Origin: JADCRZ01 sp039921525
Lineage (GTDB): Bacteria; Bacteroidota; Bacteroidia; Chitinophagales; Chitinophagaceae
Assembly (NCBI GenBank): GCA_039921525.1
Contig: JBDSBP010000197.1
Span: 1-64,000 of the forward strand
Reading direction: 5' to 3'
Length of the DNA: 64,000 bases
Shown: in pieces, positions 53,456-61,367 of the stretch
Layout: every line of letters starts with the position of its first letter
How positions within the stretch are numbered: position 1 is the first letter of the stretch
Notes under the pieces: model-generated
The model's input: the letters and a program-made list of their open reading frames with translations, nothing else
Database searches by the model: none
What the model was told of the DNA's origin: nothing
Program-made: the position numbers and the translations under genes

Positions 53456-53611
53456 TTAAACGCTTCCACCCCGTATTACCCGAAGTAAAATAGCGATCAC
53501 TGCTATAACTAATAGTATATGGATCAGGCCTCCTCCATAACTATACCCGAAGTATCCGATAGCCCATAGAATAATTAAAATTACCGCGATAACATAAAGT
53601 AGATTTCCCAT
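53456..53611 (-). CDS. lmo0937/DUF5670-like hydrophobic peptide (51 residues)
   Basis: The minus-strand frame from ATG 53611 encodes MGNLLYVIAVILIILWAIGY, FGYSYGGGLIHILLVIAVIA and a short arginine-rich end. Two helices around a GYSYGGG turn are the signature of the lmo0937 (DUF5670) membrane peptides often found beside CsbD. It lies upstream of the CsbD gene on the same strand. Confidence 0.85.
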   Translation of the reverse strand: MGNLLYVIAVILIILWAIGYFGYSYGGGLIHILLVIAVIAILLRVIRGGSV

Positions 53612-53786
53612 TTTTAAATTGTTTTAAGGTATATGAAGATATGTAGTAAATACAAATAAACCCTGCCAATCTTTTAGAAAAATAAATCACATAAGTTGAA
53701 TAATGTTTTTTAGAACAAAAAAGCAAAAAAAACTTGGGAAATTATTTCTACATTTTGTGTACTTACTGACCAAAAATTATGTGCCT

Positions 53787-54194
53787 TTACATTATCTTTT
53801 CAAGAGTATTATAAATAAGTTCCCGGGTAAAGGGTTTGCTTATGAAAAAATCAACGCCCTCCATGAATGCTTTCTTTCGTTCTGCCGCACTATCATGAGC
53901 TGTAATCATTATAATTTTAGTAGTGGGGTAGTTGGTTTTTACATGTTGTATGAAATCCAAACCAAATCCATCGGGTAAATGATTATCGAGAAAAAGTAAT
54001 CCGGGGGGATCGTTTTTTAATGCTACCTCCGCATCGGACAACGTATTGACATAAGAAGTTTTTAATTCTTTTTGTCTCAGGATGCCGCTTAACAAATAAC
54101 AAATATCTAGTTCGTCATCTATTATTAAGACTTTCAAAATTTTCAATTTTTCAATAGTTACTACTTCAGCAATTTCCTTTTCACAAAATGTCAT
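53787..54194 (-). CDS. Orphan response-regulator receiver protein
   Basis: The 135-residue protein is a single CheY-like receiver domain after a 20-residue leader. Acidic pocket residues are in VLIIDDELD, the phosphoacceptor is Asp70 in LLFLDNHLPDG, the switch Thr is in MITAHDS and the lysine is in FFISKPF. There is no output domain and no histidine kinase beside it. It may act in a phosphorelay or by protein-protein contact. The NtrC-type regulator at 55504 is its nearest signalling neighbour. Confidence 0.88.
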   Translation of the reverse strand: MTFCEKEIAEVVTIEKLKILKVLIIDDELDICYLLSGILRQKELKTSYVNTLSDAEVALKNDPPGLLFLDNHLPDGFGLDFIQHVKTNYPTTKIIMITAHDSAAERKKAFMEGVDFFISKPFTRELIYNTLEKIM

Positions 54195-54452
54195 ACGTTA
54201 CTACCTTCAAATTTTTTGCCATGATTGCAAACCCTTTTCTTTGTCAGCTAAATATGATTACACAACCCGCATGGCATAGGGTTTTATCTACTGCATGGCC
54301 AGGCAATAAGAATTATTTCAAAATTACCTGATTTTTACGGTTGTAATTTGGCAGGATTTTTAATATACTTCCTAGTTTTCAAGCGGTTTCAGAATAAATT
54401 GTACTTATTCTACTAGTAATTCTATTCGAATCAAATTGATAGGTTTTCCGGT

Positions 54453-54460
54453 TAATTTTG
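54453..54460 (+). promoter_or_regulatory. Possible -7 promoter element of the BrkB gene
   Basis: TAATTTTG matches TAnnTTTG exactly, 31 bases ahead of the ATG at 54491. The -33 region does not match. Confidence 0.3.
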
Positions 54461-54490
54461 AGCTAAAACAAATAATATTAAATAATCGTT

Positions 54491-55468
54491 ATGAGCAAAA
54501 GGCCTGGATTAATAGCACGGGTGAAAACTATTTTTTCTTTTCTAAAGGATGTAATTAGCAATTTCAGCGATGATAAAGTGTTAAAATATAGTGCATCGTT
54601 ATCCTATTACACTGTTTTTTCCATTGCACCCATCCTTATCATCATAATATCTATAGCGGGAATTTTCTTTGGAAGAGATGCCGTTCAACATCAGATTGCC
54701 GGTCAAATTAGCGGAATGGTGGGCGATGAAGCGGCAACCCAAATTCAATCGATGATTGGCAATACACATAAATCTGGTAATAATGTTTTTGCAGGTATTG
54801 TTAGTACTGTAATTTTAGTAATCGGCGCCACCAGTATTTTTGGTGAAATACAGGATTCTATCAATAGTATATGGGGTCTGAAAAGCAAACCTAAGAAAGG
54901 ATTAATAAAAATGGTCATCAACCGCCTCATCTCTTTTTCCCTGATAATAAGCCTGGGATTTATAGCAATGGTGTCGCTTGTATTGGACCTGGCTGTAAAA
55001 ATATTGTCAGATTATATGGGTCGTATTCCCGGTGCGGGCGTATATTTTGTGGAAACCCTCAATTATATTTTGAACTTCGTGGTGATTTCTTTTATGTTCT
55101 CAGTTATATTTAAGGTGTTGCCCGATGCCAAAATTAAATGGGGAGATGTTATAAAGGGGGCTATTGTAACAGCCATTTTGTTTATCATAGGCAGGGAAGT
55201 TATTAGCTTTTATGTAGCAAAAAACAATTTTACAACTGTGTACGGTGCTGCGGCTTCCATTGTCATAATTTTAGTCTGGGTTTATTATACCGCAGTTATA
55301 TTGTATTTTGGTGCAGAATTCACAAAAGTATATGCGTTAAATTATGGCAGTAAAATCTTGCCAAATGATTATGCGGTGTGGATAAAGGTAAAAGAAGAAG
55401 AGCTACCACGTCAGGCATTGGACGAGGTAAAAAAAGATGAGCAACTGGAACCTGCCATCAATACCTAG
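54491..55468 (+). CDS. YihY/BrkB family membrane protein
   Basis: The 325-residue protein starts with a basic leader followed by KYSASLSYYTVFSIAPILII, the family opening. Six membrane segments run to about residue 280 (for example GVYFVETLNYILNFVVISFM and YGAAASIVIILVWVYYTAVI LYFGAEFTK, the family end). Formerly mislabelled ribonuclease BN; its function is not firmly established. It is probably co-transcribed with the NtrC-type regulator 36 bases downstream. Confidence 0.88.
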   Translation: MSKRPGLIARVKTIFSFLKDVISNFSDDKVLKYSASLSYYTVFSIAPILIIIISIAGIFFGRDAVQHQIAGQISGMVGDEAATQIQSMIGNTHKSGNNVFAGIVSTVILVIGATSIFGEIQDSINSIWGLKSKPKKGLIKMVINRLISFSLIISLGFIAMVSLVLDLAVKILSDYMGRIPGAGVYFVETLNYILNFVVISFMFSVIFKVLPDAKIKWGDVIKGAIVTAILFIIGREVISFYVAKNNFTTVYGAAASIVIILVWVYYTAVILYFGAEFTKVYALNYGSKILPNDYAVWIKVKEEELPRQALDEVKKDEQLEPAINT

Positions 55469-55503
55469 TTTTCCCTTAATTTGCGTTCTCAAAATCTACA
55501 ACA

Positions 55504-56931
55504 ATGAAACGGATTCTGATAATTGATGATGATTTGGATATGTGTGCTCTCCTAAGCCGTTTTTTACAGCGTAATGGGTTTGAAACGGAATCAGTGCACA
55601 CCGGGAATAAAGGAATAGCAAAAGTTACGGATCAGAAATTTGACATTGTATTGTGCGATTTCAGGCTTGGCGACAAAGATGGCAAAGATGTTCTGCAGGA
55701 AATTAAAGCAATAAATCCTTACATCATTGTTATTATTATTACGGGCTATTCAGATATTAAAACTGCCGTAGACGTTATTAAGCTGGGAGCTTTTGATTAT
55801 ATAACCAAACCCTTGATACCTGATGAGGTCCTGAATGTAATAGGTAAAGCATTAAAAGCCACTTCATCTTCATCAGGGGAATCTAAAGGAGCTGATTCCG
55901 TGGCGCAACCCCTGGGTAATCTATTGAAGAAAAAAAATAACCCGGCCACTTTTGATAATGAATTTCTTGTGGGCCAGGCTCCGGTTACAAGAGATCTTTA
56001 TAAACAAATTGAATTGGTAGCTCCCACCAATTACAGCATTATCCTCTATGGCGAAAGCGGTACGGGCAAGGAGGTTGTGGCTAAAACAATTCATCATTAC
56101 AGTGATAGAAGAGAAAAACCTTTTATAGCTATGGATTGTGGTACTTTATCTAAAGAGCTTGCTGGAAGCGAGCTCTTCGGTCATGTAAAGGGCGCTTTTA
56201 CCGGTGCTCTTAATGATAAAGAAGGTCATTTTGAAATGGCCAATGGCGGTACATTATTTTTAGATGAGGTAACCAACCTTTCTTACGAAATACAGGCTGC
56301 ATTATTAAGGGTTATCCAGGAAAGAAAATTCAGACGGGTGGGTGGAAATAAAGAAATTAATCTAGATATCAGGGTTATTGTAGCCTCCAATGAAAATTTG
56401 CAGGATGCCTATCGTAAAGGAAAGTTTCGCGAAGATCTGTACCACAGGTTTAATGAATTTTCGGTGATTATACCTCCATTAAGGAACCGTAAAGATGACA
56501 TTCCATTATTTGGTGACTTCTTTTTGCAGAAAGCCATCGGTGAGTTAAACAAAGATATTGAAGGTTTTGAACCTGAAGTGATGAAATTATTCATGGATTA
56601 TTCATGGCCCGGAAACTTGCGTGAGTATAGAAATGTGATTCGGCGTGCGGCGTTATTAACCACTTCAAAACTCATTTCCTCGAAATCGTTACCCTGGGAA
56701 ATAATCAATGCTTCCATATTGGGAGTTGCCATAGATTCTCCCCATAATAACACCACTACCCCGCCTCTTTTAAATAAAGAATCTGACCTTAAGAATGCCG
56801 CCTCGCTGGCTGAATATGAAACTATCATGAATGTGCTTAAACAAGTGAATTTTAATAAAACTAAAGCTGCGGAAATATTAAAAATCGATAGAAAAACTCT
56901 TTATAATAAACTTAAAGGACACGATTTGTAA
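55504..56931 (+). CDS. Sigma-54-dependent NtrC-type response regulator
   Basis: The 475-residue protein has a receiver domain (1-118, phosphoacceptor Asp52 in LCDFRLGDKDG) and an AAA+ domain (about 150-385). The latter has Walker A GESGTGKE near 183-190, the sigma-54 contact motif GAFTGA at 230-235 and Walker B GGTLFLDEV. A C-terminal Fis-type helix-turn-helix follows (about 430-472, NFNKTKAAEILKIDRKTLYN). It activates sigma-54 promoters when phosphorylated. No histidine kinase gene adjoins it. Location next to stress and envelope genes hints at an envelope-related regulon. Confidence 0.94.
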   Translation: MKRILIIDDDLDMCALLSRFLQRNGFETESVHTGNKGIAKVTDQKFDIVLCDFRLGDKDGKDVLQEIKAINPYIIVIIITGYSDIKTAVDVIKLGAFDYITKPLIPDEVLNVIGKALKATSSSSGESKGADSVAQPLGNLLKKKNNPATFDNEFLVGQAPVTRDLYKQIELVAPTNYSIILYGESGTGKEVVAKTIHHYSDRREKPFIAMDCGTLSKELAGSELFGHVKGAFTGALNDKEGHFEMANGGTLFLDEVTNLSYEIQAALLRVIQERKFRRVGGNKEINLDIRVIVASNENLQDAYRKGKFREDLYHRFNEFSVIIPPLRNRKDDIPLFGDFFLQKAIGELNKDIEGFEPEVMKLFMDYSWPGNLREYRNVIRRAALLTTSKLISSKSLPWEIINASILGVAIDSPHNNTTTPPLLNKESDLKNAASLAEYETIMNVLKQVNFNKTKAAEILKIDRKTLYNKLKGHDL

Positions 56932-57024
56932 TTGTGTGGAATTATTTCTACGTTTGCCTGTTGAAAAATGAATTAAAAGTATCCTATCCTTCAGAATACA
57001 CGCCAAATTATATTTTGGTTTTTT

Positions 57025-57055
57025 TTTGAACGCTGGCTAATCGGTACACAATTTG
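57025..57055 (+). promoter_or_regulatory. Likely promoter of the 114-residue hypothetical gene
   Basis: TTTG (57025-57028) is followed after exactly 19 bases by ACAATTTG (57048-57055). The -33 spacing and the TTTG half of the -7 box fit the Bacteroidota consensus; the TA pair is replaced by AC. The gene starts 48 bases downstream. Confidence 0.4.
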
Positions 57056-57102
57056 GCTGATATTATCAAGATCAAAATTTTTTGACCTTTAAACTTTCAT
57101 TT

Positions 57103-57447
57103 ATGGAAAAACCATCGGAGATGACAACATCGAGTAGTATTATGGAAAAACTTCGCTTAAAACGACAGGATAATGAATTTATAATGACTCCGGAAGGATT
57201 TACGGCAGGGAAGGGAAAATACTATAACCCTGAAGATTTGAAAATTATTAAAACTTTTCGTTTTGAAGGAGATTCAAGTCCTGACGACTCCTCTATAATT
57301 TATCTTATAGAAGCTGCGGATGGACTGATTGGATATAGTATGGATGCTTATGGTGCTTACAGTAATCATGACGATGAAGGTAAGTATGATGAATTCATTA
57401 AACTAGTTGTCAAGGAAGATAGAGATGTTCAGCATATCCTCGATTAA
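57103..57447 (+). CDS. Small conserved protein of unknown function
   Basis: ATG 57103 (MEKPSEMTTSSSIMEKLRLK) gives 114 residues. The core reads RQDNEFIMTPEGFTAGKGKY, YNPEDLKIIKTFRFEGDSS and GLIGYSMDAYGAYSNHDDE. I recall this small domain from Bacteroidota proteins that pipelines call phosphoribosylpyrophosphate synthetase. No PRPP-synthetase motif is visible, so that name is not supported. It is monocistronic with its own promoter and a perfect hairpin terminator. Confidence 0.65.
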   Translation: MEKPSEMTTSSSIMEKLRLKRQDNEFIMTPEGFTAGKGKYYNPEDLKIIKTFRFEGDSSPDDSSIIYLIEAADGLIGYSMDAYGAYSNHDDEGKYDEFIKLVVKEDRDVQHILD

Positions 57448-57472
57448 GATTTCTTAAGGTTATCGCATTTCT

Positions 57473-57508
57473 AGAAAAGCCATTGTTCGTCAATGGCTTT
57501 TCTGTTTA
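57473..57508 (+). terminator. Rho-independent terminator
   Basis: AGAAAAGCCATTG (57473-57485) pairs perfectly with CAATGGCTTTTCT (57491-57503) around a 5-base loop, followed by GTTTAAA. Confidence 0.85.
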
Positions 57509-57604
57509 AAAAATGCCCATTTCAAATGTTTTAATTAAAACATGTGCTTCTGATGCGTTTTATATAGGTACGATAATTTATATACTGATATAAATATCGT
57601 AAGC

Positions 57605-58384
57605 TTGCAGAAACATAATCCGCAGAAAAAGATCAGGAAGGCTCAGAAACAGCAATTACCAGGGTCGGAATCAAAGATACAACCGCAACTGGTTTATGAT
57701 AATACTGTGATCAAAGGGTCTGGCAAATTAAAAAATAGAGTAGCTTTTATCACTGGTGCCGATAGTGGAATTGGAAAGGCAGTAGCTGTTTTATTTGCAA
57801 AAGAAGGTGCAGACATCGTAAATGTATTTCTAAAAGCATGTGTGTCGGCCGTTAAAAAGGCAATAAAGCAATTTGGAAAGATCGATATCCTGGTAAATAA
57901 TGCAGGTGTTCAATTTGGGCAGAAAGAGTTTACAGGTATTACTTCCGAACAATTAGTAAATACTTTCCAAACCAACATTTTTGCAATGTTCTGGATTACC
58001 AAAGATGCCTTGCCGCATATGAGTAAGGGTAGTTCTATCATTAATTCAACTTCCGTAACTGCCTATCGCGGTAGCAGTAGTCTTATTGATTACTCCAGTA
58101 CAAAAGAGGCCATACTTTTCGTTACAAGAAGCCTTTCTGCTAACTTAATTGATAAAGGTATAAGAGTAAATTCCGTAGCTCCCGGCCCCATTTGGACGCC
58201 CCTAATCGTGGCAACTTTTGATACTGAAAAAGTAACGAAGCACGGAAGTGCTACACCTATGAAACGCTCCGGTGAACCTGTGGAGGTTGCCCCGAGTTAT
58301 TTATTCCTGGCATCTAACGATGATTCTGCCTATATCACCGGCCAGGTTCTTCACCCGAATGGAGGCGAAATTATTAATGGATAA
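57605..58384 (+). CDS. SDR oxidoreductase with apparent internal deletion
   Basis: The protein belongs to the YhdF/YdaD-like short-chain dehydrogenases. It has a long polar leader, FITGADSGIGKAVAV (about 48-62), VNNAGVQFG (about 97-105), the catalytic segment STSVTAY, YSSTK and the family end GQVLHPNGGEIING. Between GxxxGIG and NNAG there are only about 40 residues instead of about 75-80. The stretch NVFLKACVSAVKKAIKQFG joins two pieces that are normally separated by about 38 residues, including part of the cofactor fold. The first start is TTG at 57605 and no ATG is available upstream. The enzyme is probably non-functional or altered. It precedes topoisomerase IB by 3 bases. Confidence 0.75.
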   Translation: MQKHNPQKKIRKAQKQQLPGSESKIQPQLVYDNTVIKGSGKLKNRVAFITGADSGIGKAVAVLFAKEGADIVNVFLKACVSAVKKAIKQFGKIDILVNNAGVQFGQKEFTGITSEQLVNTFQTNIFAMFWITKDALPHMSKGSSIINSTSVTAYRGSSSLIDYSSTKEAILFVTRSLSANLIDKGIRVNSVAPGPIWTPLIVATFDTEKVTKHGSATPMKRSGEPVEVAPSYLFLASNDDSAYITGQVLHPNGGEIING

Positions 58385-58387
58385 TAT

Positions 58388-59494
58388 ATGAATGTAGCAA
58401 ACATGCAAACCGCAGAACAAGTAGTATTAAACATTTCAAAGCGGAAACTCACGAGTATCATTAAAGATCCCGTAAAAACTGCTCAAGCTGTAAACCTTAT
58501 TTATGTTGCCAATACCGATCCAGGGATAATCCGTGTAAGAAAAGGAAAAACTTTTGAGTTTATTCTTGAAAACAAGAAAGTTAAGGATAAAGATACACTA
58601 CAAAGGATCAAAAGCCTTGTGATTCCGCCAGCCTGGGAAGAAGTCTGGATATGTAAATTGGGTAACGGTCACCTGCAAACGACAGGATTGGACGTAAAAA
58701 AGAGAAAGCAGTATCGTTATCACCAGTTATGGAATGTGCTGCGCAATCAGACGAAATTTTACAGGTTACTCGAATTCGGTAAAGTACTACCTGCTATGCG
58801 CCTGCAGTTAGAAACAGATATTAGTTTACCAGGACTGCCTTTGGAAAAAGTTTTAGCAACAGTGGTAAGTCTTATGGAACGTACCAATATCCGTGTGGGC
58901 AATTGTTTTTATGAAAAATTATATGGTTCATTCGGACTGACCACGTTTAAAGATAAACATGTATCGATAAACGGGCAGCAGATACGATTTTCCTTTAAGG
59001 GCAAAAAGGGCGTTTGTCATGATATCAATATTAAAAGTAAACGACTTGCCAGTATTGTTCAGAAATGCAAGGACATCCCCGGCAAAGAATTGTTTCAGTA
59101 TATTAATGATAATGGCGACAATAAAAGCATTGACTCGGGAATGGTAAATGATTACATCAAGAGGATCAGCGGTAGTGATTTTACTGCTAAAGATTTCAGA
59201 ACCTGGGCCGGAACAGTTCAGGCTCTATTAGCTTTTAAGGAATTAGGCGTCAGTGAAACACAAACGGAATCTAAAAGGAAAATCGTTGAAGCATTAGATA
59301 CAGTGGCCAAGCTATTGGGAAACACCCGCACTGTGTGTAAGAAATATTACGTCCACCCAGTGGTTATTTCTTTGTATGAAGACCAAAGCCTTAAAAAATA
59401 TATCACTGAATTAAACTCAATAGAGAATGATGATAATAAATCTGATCTAACGATGGAGGAAAAAGTATTGATGAGAATATTAGCGCGCCAGTGA
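58388..59494 (+). CDS. DNA topoisomerase IB (poxvirus type)
   Basis: The 368-residue enzyme relaxes supercoils by nicking one strand through a tyrosine intermediate. The N-terminal domain contains NTDPGIIRVRKGKTFEFIL, IPPAWEEVWIC and HLQTTGLDVKKRKQYRYH. The catalytic part has ERTNIRVGNCFYEK, GLTTFKDKHV and FTAKDFRTWAGT, and the nucleophile Tyr321 is in KKYYVHP. The length is typical of bacterial TopIB. It is co-transcribed with the damaged SDR gene. Its end is followed by a repeat element with the CGATGTCACA core. Confidence 0.92.
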   Translation: MNVANMQTAEQVVLNISKRKLTSIIKDPVKTAQAVNLIYVANTDPGIIRVRKGKTFEFILENKKVKDKDTLQRIKSLVIPPAWEEVWICKLGNGHLQTTGLDVKKRKQYRYHQLWNVLRNQTKFYRLLEFGKVLPAMRLQLETDISLPGLPLEKVLATVVSLMERTNIRVGNCFYEKLYGSFGLTTFKDKHVSINGQQIRFSFKGKKGVCHDINIKSKRLASIVQKCKDIPGKELFQYINDNGDNKSIDSGMVNDYIKRISGSDFTAKDFRTWAGTVQALLAFKELGVSETQTESKRKIVEALDTVAKLLGNTRTVCKKYYVHPVVISLYEDQSLKKYITELNSIENDDNKSDLTMEEKVLMRILARQ

Positions 59495-59512
59495 GCAATT
59501 AGGTATACCTGT

Positions 59513-59613
59513 CAGCCGTCAGCTATCAGCTTTGGTATCCATGTTGGTGCGATGTCACAATGTAAAATAACCTGGTAGTTGTATAAAAAGGTATGAGGTA
59601 ATGAGGTATGAGG
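59513..59613. repeat. Dispersed repeat element with GCTATCA, CTTTGGT/GATGTCACA core and GAGGTAT heptamers
   Basis: CAGCTATCAGCTTTGGT followed by GTTGGTGCGATGTCACAA (59543-59560) aligns with 16226-16270 at identical spacing (CTTTGGT to GATG is 21 bases in both). GGTATGAGG copies follow at 59590-59613, and inverted copies close the unit at 60029-60047. Confidence 0.7.
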
Positions 59614-59841
59614 GATGACTAATCGATTGGCGGGCCAATATCACCATTTAAATAACTTTTAAAAATTTGGAATTCTGTCGTTTTTAATAGGCAAATTTTT
59701 AGTTACATAAAACGATGAGGAAGATATGGTTTTAAATAACCCCGGCATTTATTCCTTGGGTTATTGATAAAGCAATAAAGATTGACGTTATATTATCGAA
59801 CCAAGGTGCTTTTATGAATAAAAATGTATTGAAAATGTAAG

Positions 59842-59975
59842 GGCGTTTGTAGGGGCAGGGCTTGCCCCCGCCCTGACTGCATACGAATCTGCCAGTATAT
59901 TTATGGGAGATGTCGACAACATACCACACGTATTCGGTGTAACAGGGCGGGGTAAGCCCTGCCCTTACAAACGCC
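59842..59975. repeat. Long GC-rich inverted repeat, MITE-like
   Basis: Arms at 59842-59875 and 59943-59975 match over about 33 bases with only two or three differences (GGCGTTTGTAGGGGCAGGGC on the left). They enclose a 67-base centre. Its GC-rich composition stands out against the AT-rich spacer. No open frame is enclosed. Confidence 0.75.
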
Positions 59976-60028
59976 GCGCATCAAAAATGTTATTTACGCA
60001 GGTGATATCGGCGCCGCTGATCGAAGAC

Positions 60029-60047
60029 TCATACCTCATACCTACCT
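60029..60047. repeat. Inverted GAGGTAT heptamers overlapping a gene end
   Basis: CTCATACCTCATACCTACCT covers the stop codon (60042-60044) of the HAD phosphatase gene. It is the inverse of the copies at 59590-59613. Confidence 0.6.
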
Positions 60048-60635
60048 GAAAGGCTTAAAAAACGGAAATGTAGCAAGCTGCAGCATAGCTTTATCGCCAT
60101 CGGAATCACCATAACAATATATTTCCCTGAAAGAAGTTAGATCAAATTCTTTTTCTATCCGGCAAACTTTTTCTTCACCATAACAATTTTTGCCATTAAT
60201 GGTACCAGTAATTTTATTATCAGCTATGATTAACCTGGTGCCTATCAAAAGTAATTCGTTTTCTGATGCCCATTTTTTTATCCAATTTTCTGCCGACGCC
60301 GATACTATTACAATGATGGCATTAGCCGCTTTTAGTTTCTGTATTTCTTTGAGTGCTTTTGGTCGCAACAAATTAGGGAGCATCAAATCAGAAAATTCAT
60401 CACATTTTTTTTGGAAAGTTTCAATACCCTCCCCATTGAAAAAAAATCGTAATACTTTTTGCTTGGCAATATAGTTGGGAATGAGCTTTAATTTATAAGC
60501 TAGCAGGTAAGGGCTATACAGTAAAAAACCGAGATAAAAATAGAGGGCGCCCTTATAAAATTTTATAAATTCCAGCAGGCTGTCTTTTGTTGTTATGGTT
60601 CCATCAAAATCAAAAAAGGCTATTCTTTCATTCAC
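60042..60635 (-). CDS. HAD-IB family phosphatase, last gene of the dprE-like operon
   Basis: The 197-residue protein starts at GTG 60635, overlapping the preceding stop by four bases. It has the HAD motif FFDFDGTITTKDS near 7-19, IVIVSASAENWIKKW as motif II and YCYGDSDGDKAML as motif IV. An inserted helical cap (about 30-75) is typical of SerB-like HAD-IB enzymes. In mycobacteria, phosphoribosylated lipid must be dephosphorylated before DprE1 acts. A phosphatase in this position could do that step, which is inference. The TAG stop lies inside a heptamer-repeat copy. Confidence 0.82.
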   Translation of the reverse strand: MNERIAFFDFDGTITTKDSLLEFIKFYKGALYFYLGFLLYSPYLLAYKLKLIPNYIAKQKVLRFFFNGEGIETFQKKCDEFSDLMLPNLLRPKALKEIQKLKAANAIIVIVSASAENWIKKWASENELLLIGTRLIIADNKITGTINGKNCYGEEKVCRIEKEFDLTSFREIYCYGDSDGDKAMLQLATFPFFKPFR

Positions 60636-61363
60636 AGCTTCAATTTTTTAAAAACAGGTTCAGGAATCAGTTTAATAATAAGCATAATCCAACGCCAGAA
60701 CCAACGGATATAAATTACATTTTTCTTTAGCTGCACGGCTTTGTATACGGCGGCACCCACTTCCCGTGGTTTTGCCGTTAACAATTTTGGCAGGTTTAAC
60801 TCTTCGGTCATCCGGGTATATACAAAACCAGGCAATACTGTCACCACGTGTATTCCTTCCCTGTAAAGCCGGTTGCGTAACCCTGAGAGATAAGCGGTGA
60901 AGCCAGCCTTGGCACTTCCATACATAAAATTACTTTGCCTTCCCCTTTCACCCGCAACTGAACTAATTCCAACAATGGTGCCTTTCCCGACGGACATATA
61001 ACGGGTAGCAACTATATTTAAAATAGAAACCGCCCCGGTGTAATTGGTTTGAGTAATTGCTTCGGTTTCTTGCCATTGGCTCATTGCCTTCTCGTTTTCA
61101 CCCAGGTAGCCAAACAGGCAAATGGTGATATCGGGCATCGGGCTTAGTTGCAGGAAGAAGGTCTCATGTGTTTCAAAAGCAGTGGCATTAAAAGAATGTA
61201 ACGTGCAAGCAACATTACAACGGATAGCAATATCCGATTGCAGGGGTTTGATTTGTTCTATATCCCGGGCAGCTAATTGAATGTCGTATTTTTCTGAACC
61301 AAATTTTTGTGCGATAGCCATAGCCATCTCCGAAGTTGCTCCCAATAGTAGAACTGTTGGCAT
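60632..61363 (-). CDS. dprE2: DprE2-like SDR (decaprenylphosphoryl-2-keto-ribose reductase type)
   Basis: The ATG at 61363 (MPTVLLLGATSEMAMAIAQK) is preferred to the TTG at 61366 and gives 243 residues, close to mycobacterial DprE2. It has an NAD(P) motif GATSEMAMAIA, the catalytic SSVAGERGRQSNFMYGSAKA (Ser, Tyr, Lys) and LPGFVYTRMTE. A C-terminal hydrophobic patch (WRWIMLIIKLIP) would hold it at the membrane. With DprE1 it would epimerise lipid-linked ribose to arabinose at C2. It lies four bases after DprE1 and overlaps the HAD gene. Confidence 0.83.
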   Translation of the reverse strand: MPTVLLLGATSEMAMAIAQKFGSEKYDIQLAARDIEQIKPLQSDIAIRCNVACTLHSFNATAFETHETFFLQLSPMPDITICLFGYLGENEKAMSQWQETEAITQTNYTGAVSILNIVATRYMSVGKGTIVGISSVAGERGRQSNFMYGSAKAGFTAYLSGLRNRLYREGIHVVTVLPGFVYTRMTEELNLPKLLTAKPREVGAAVYKAVQLKKNVIYIRWFWRWIMLIIKLIPEPVFKKLKL

Positions 61364-61367
61364 CAAT

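Larger units (their letters stand above)
59495..60041. other. Repeat-filled spacer between topoisomerase IB and the dprE operon
   Basis: No gene is called. The spacer contains the GCTATCA/GATGTCACA element (59513-59560), GAGGTAT heptamers (59590-59613), a long GC-rich inverted repeat (59842-59975) and inverted heptamers against the last gene of the operon (60029-60047). Confidence 0.6.

Noticed and set aside
57103..57447. Phosphoribosylpyrophosphate synthetase
   Set aside because: The protein is about 114 residues and lacks any PRPP-binding or catalytic motif of that enzyme.
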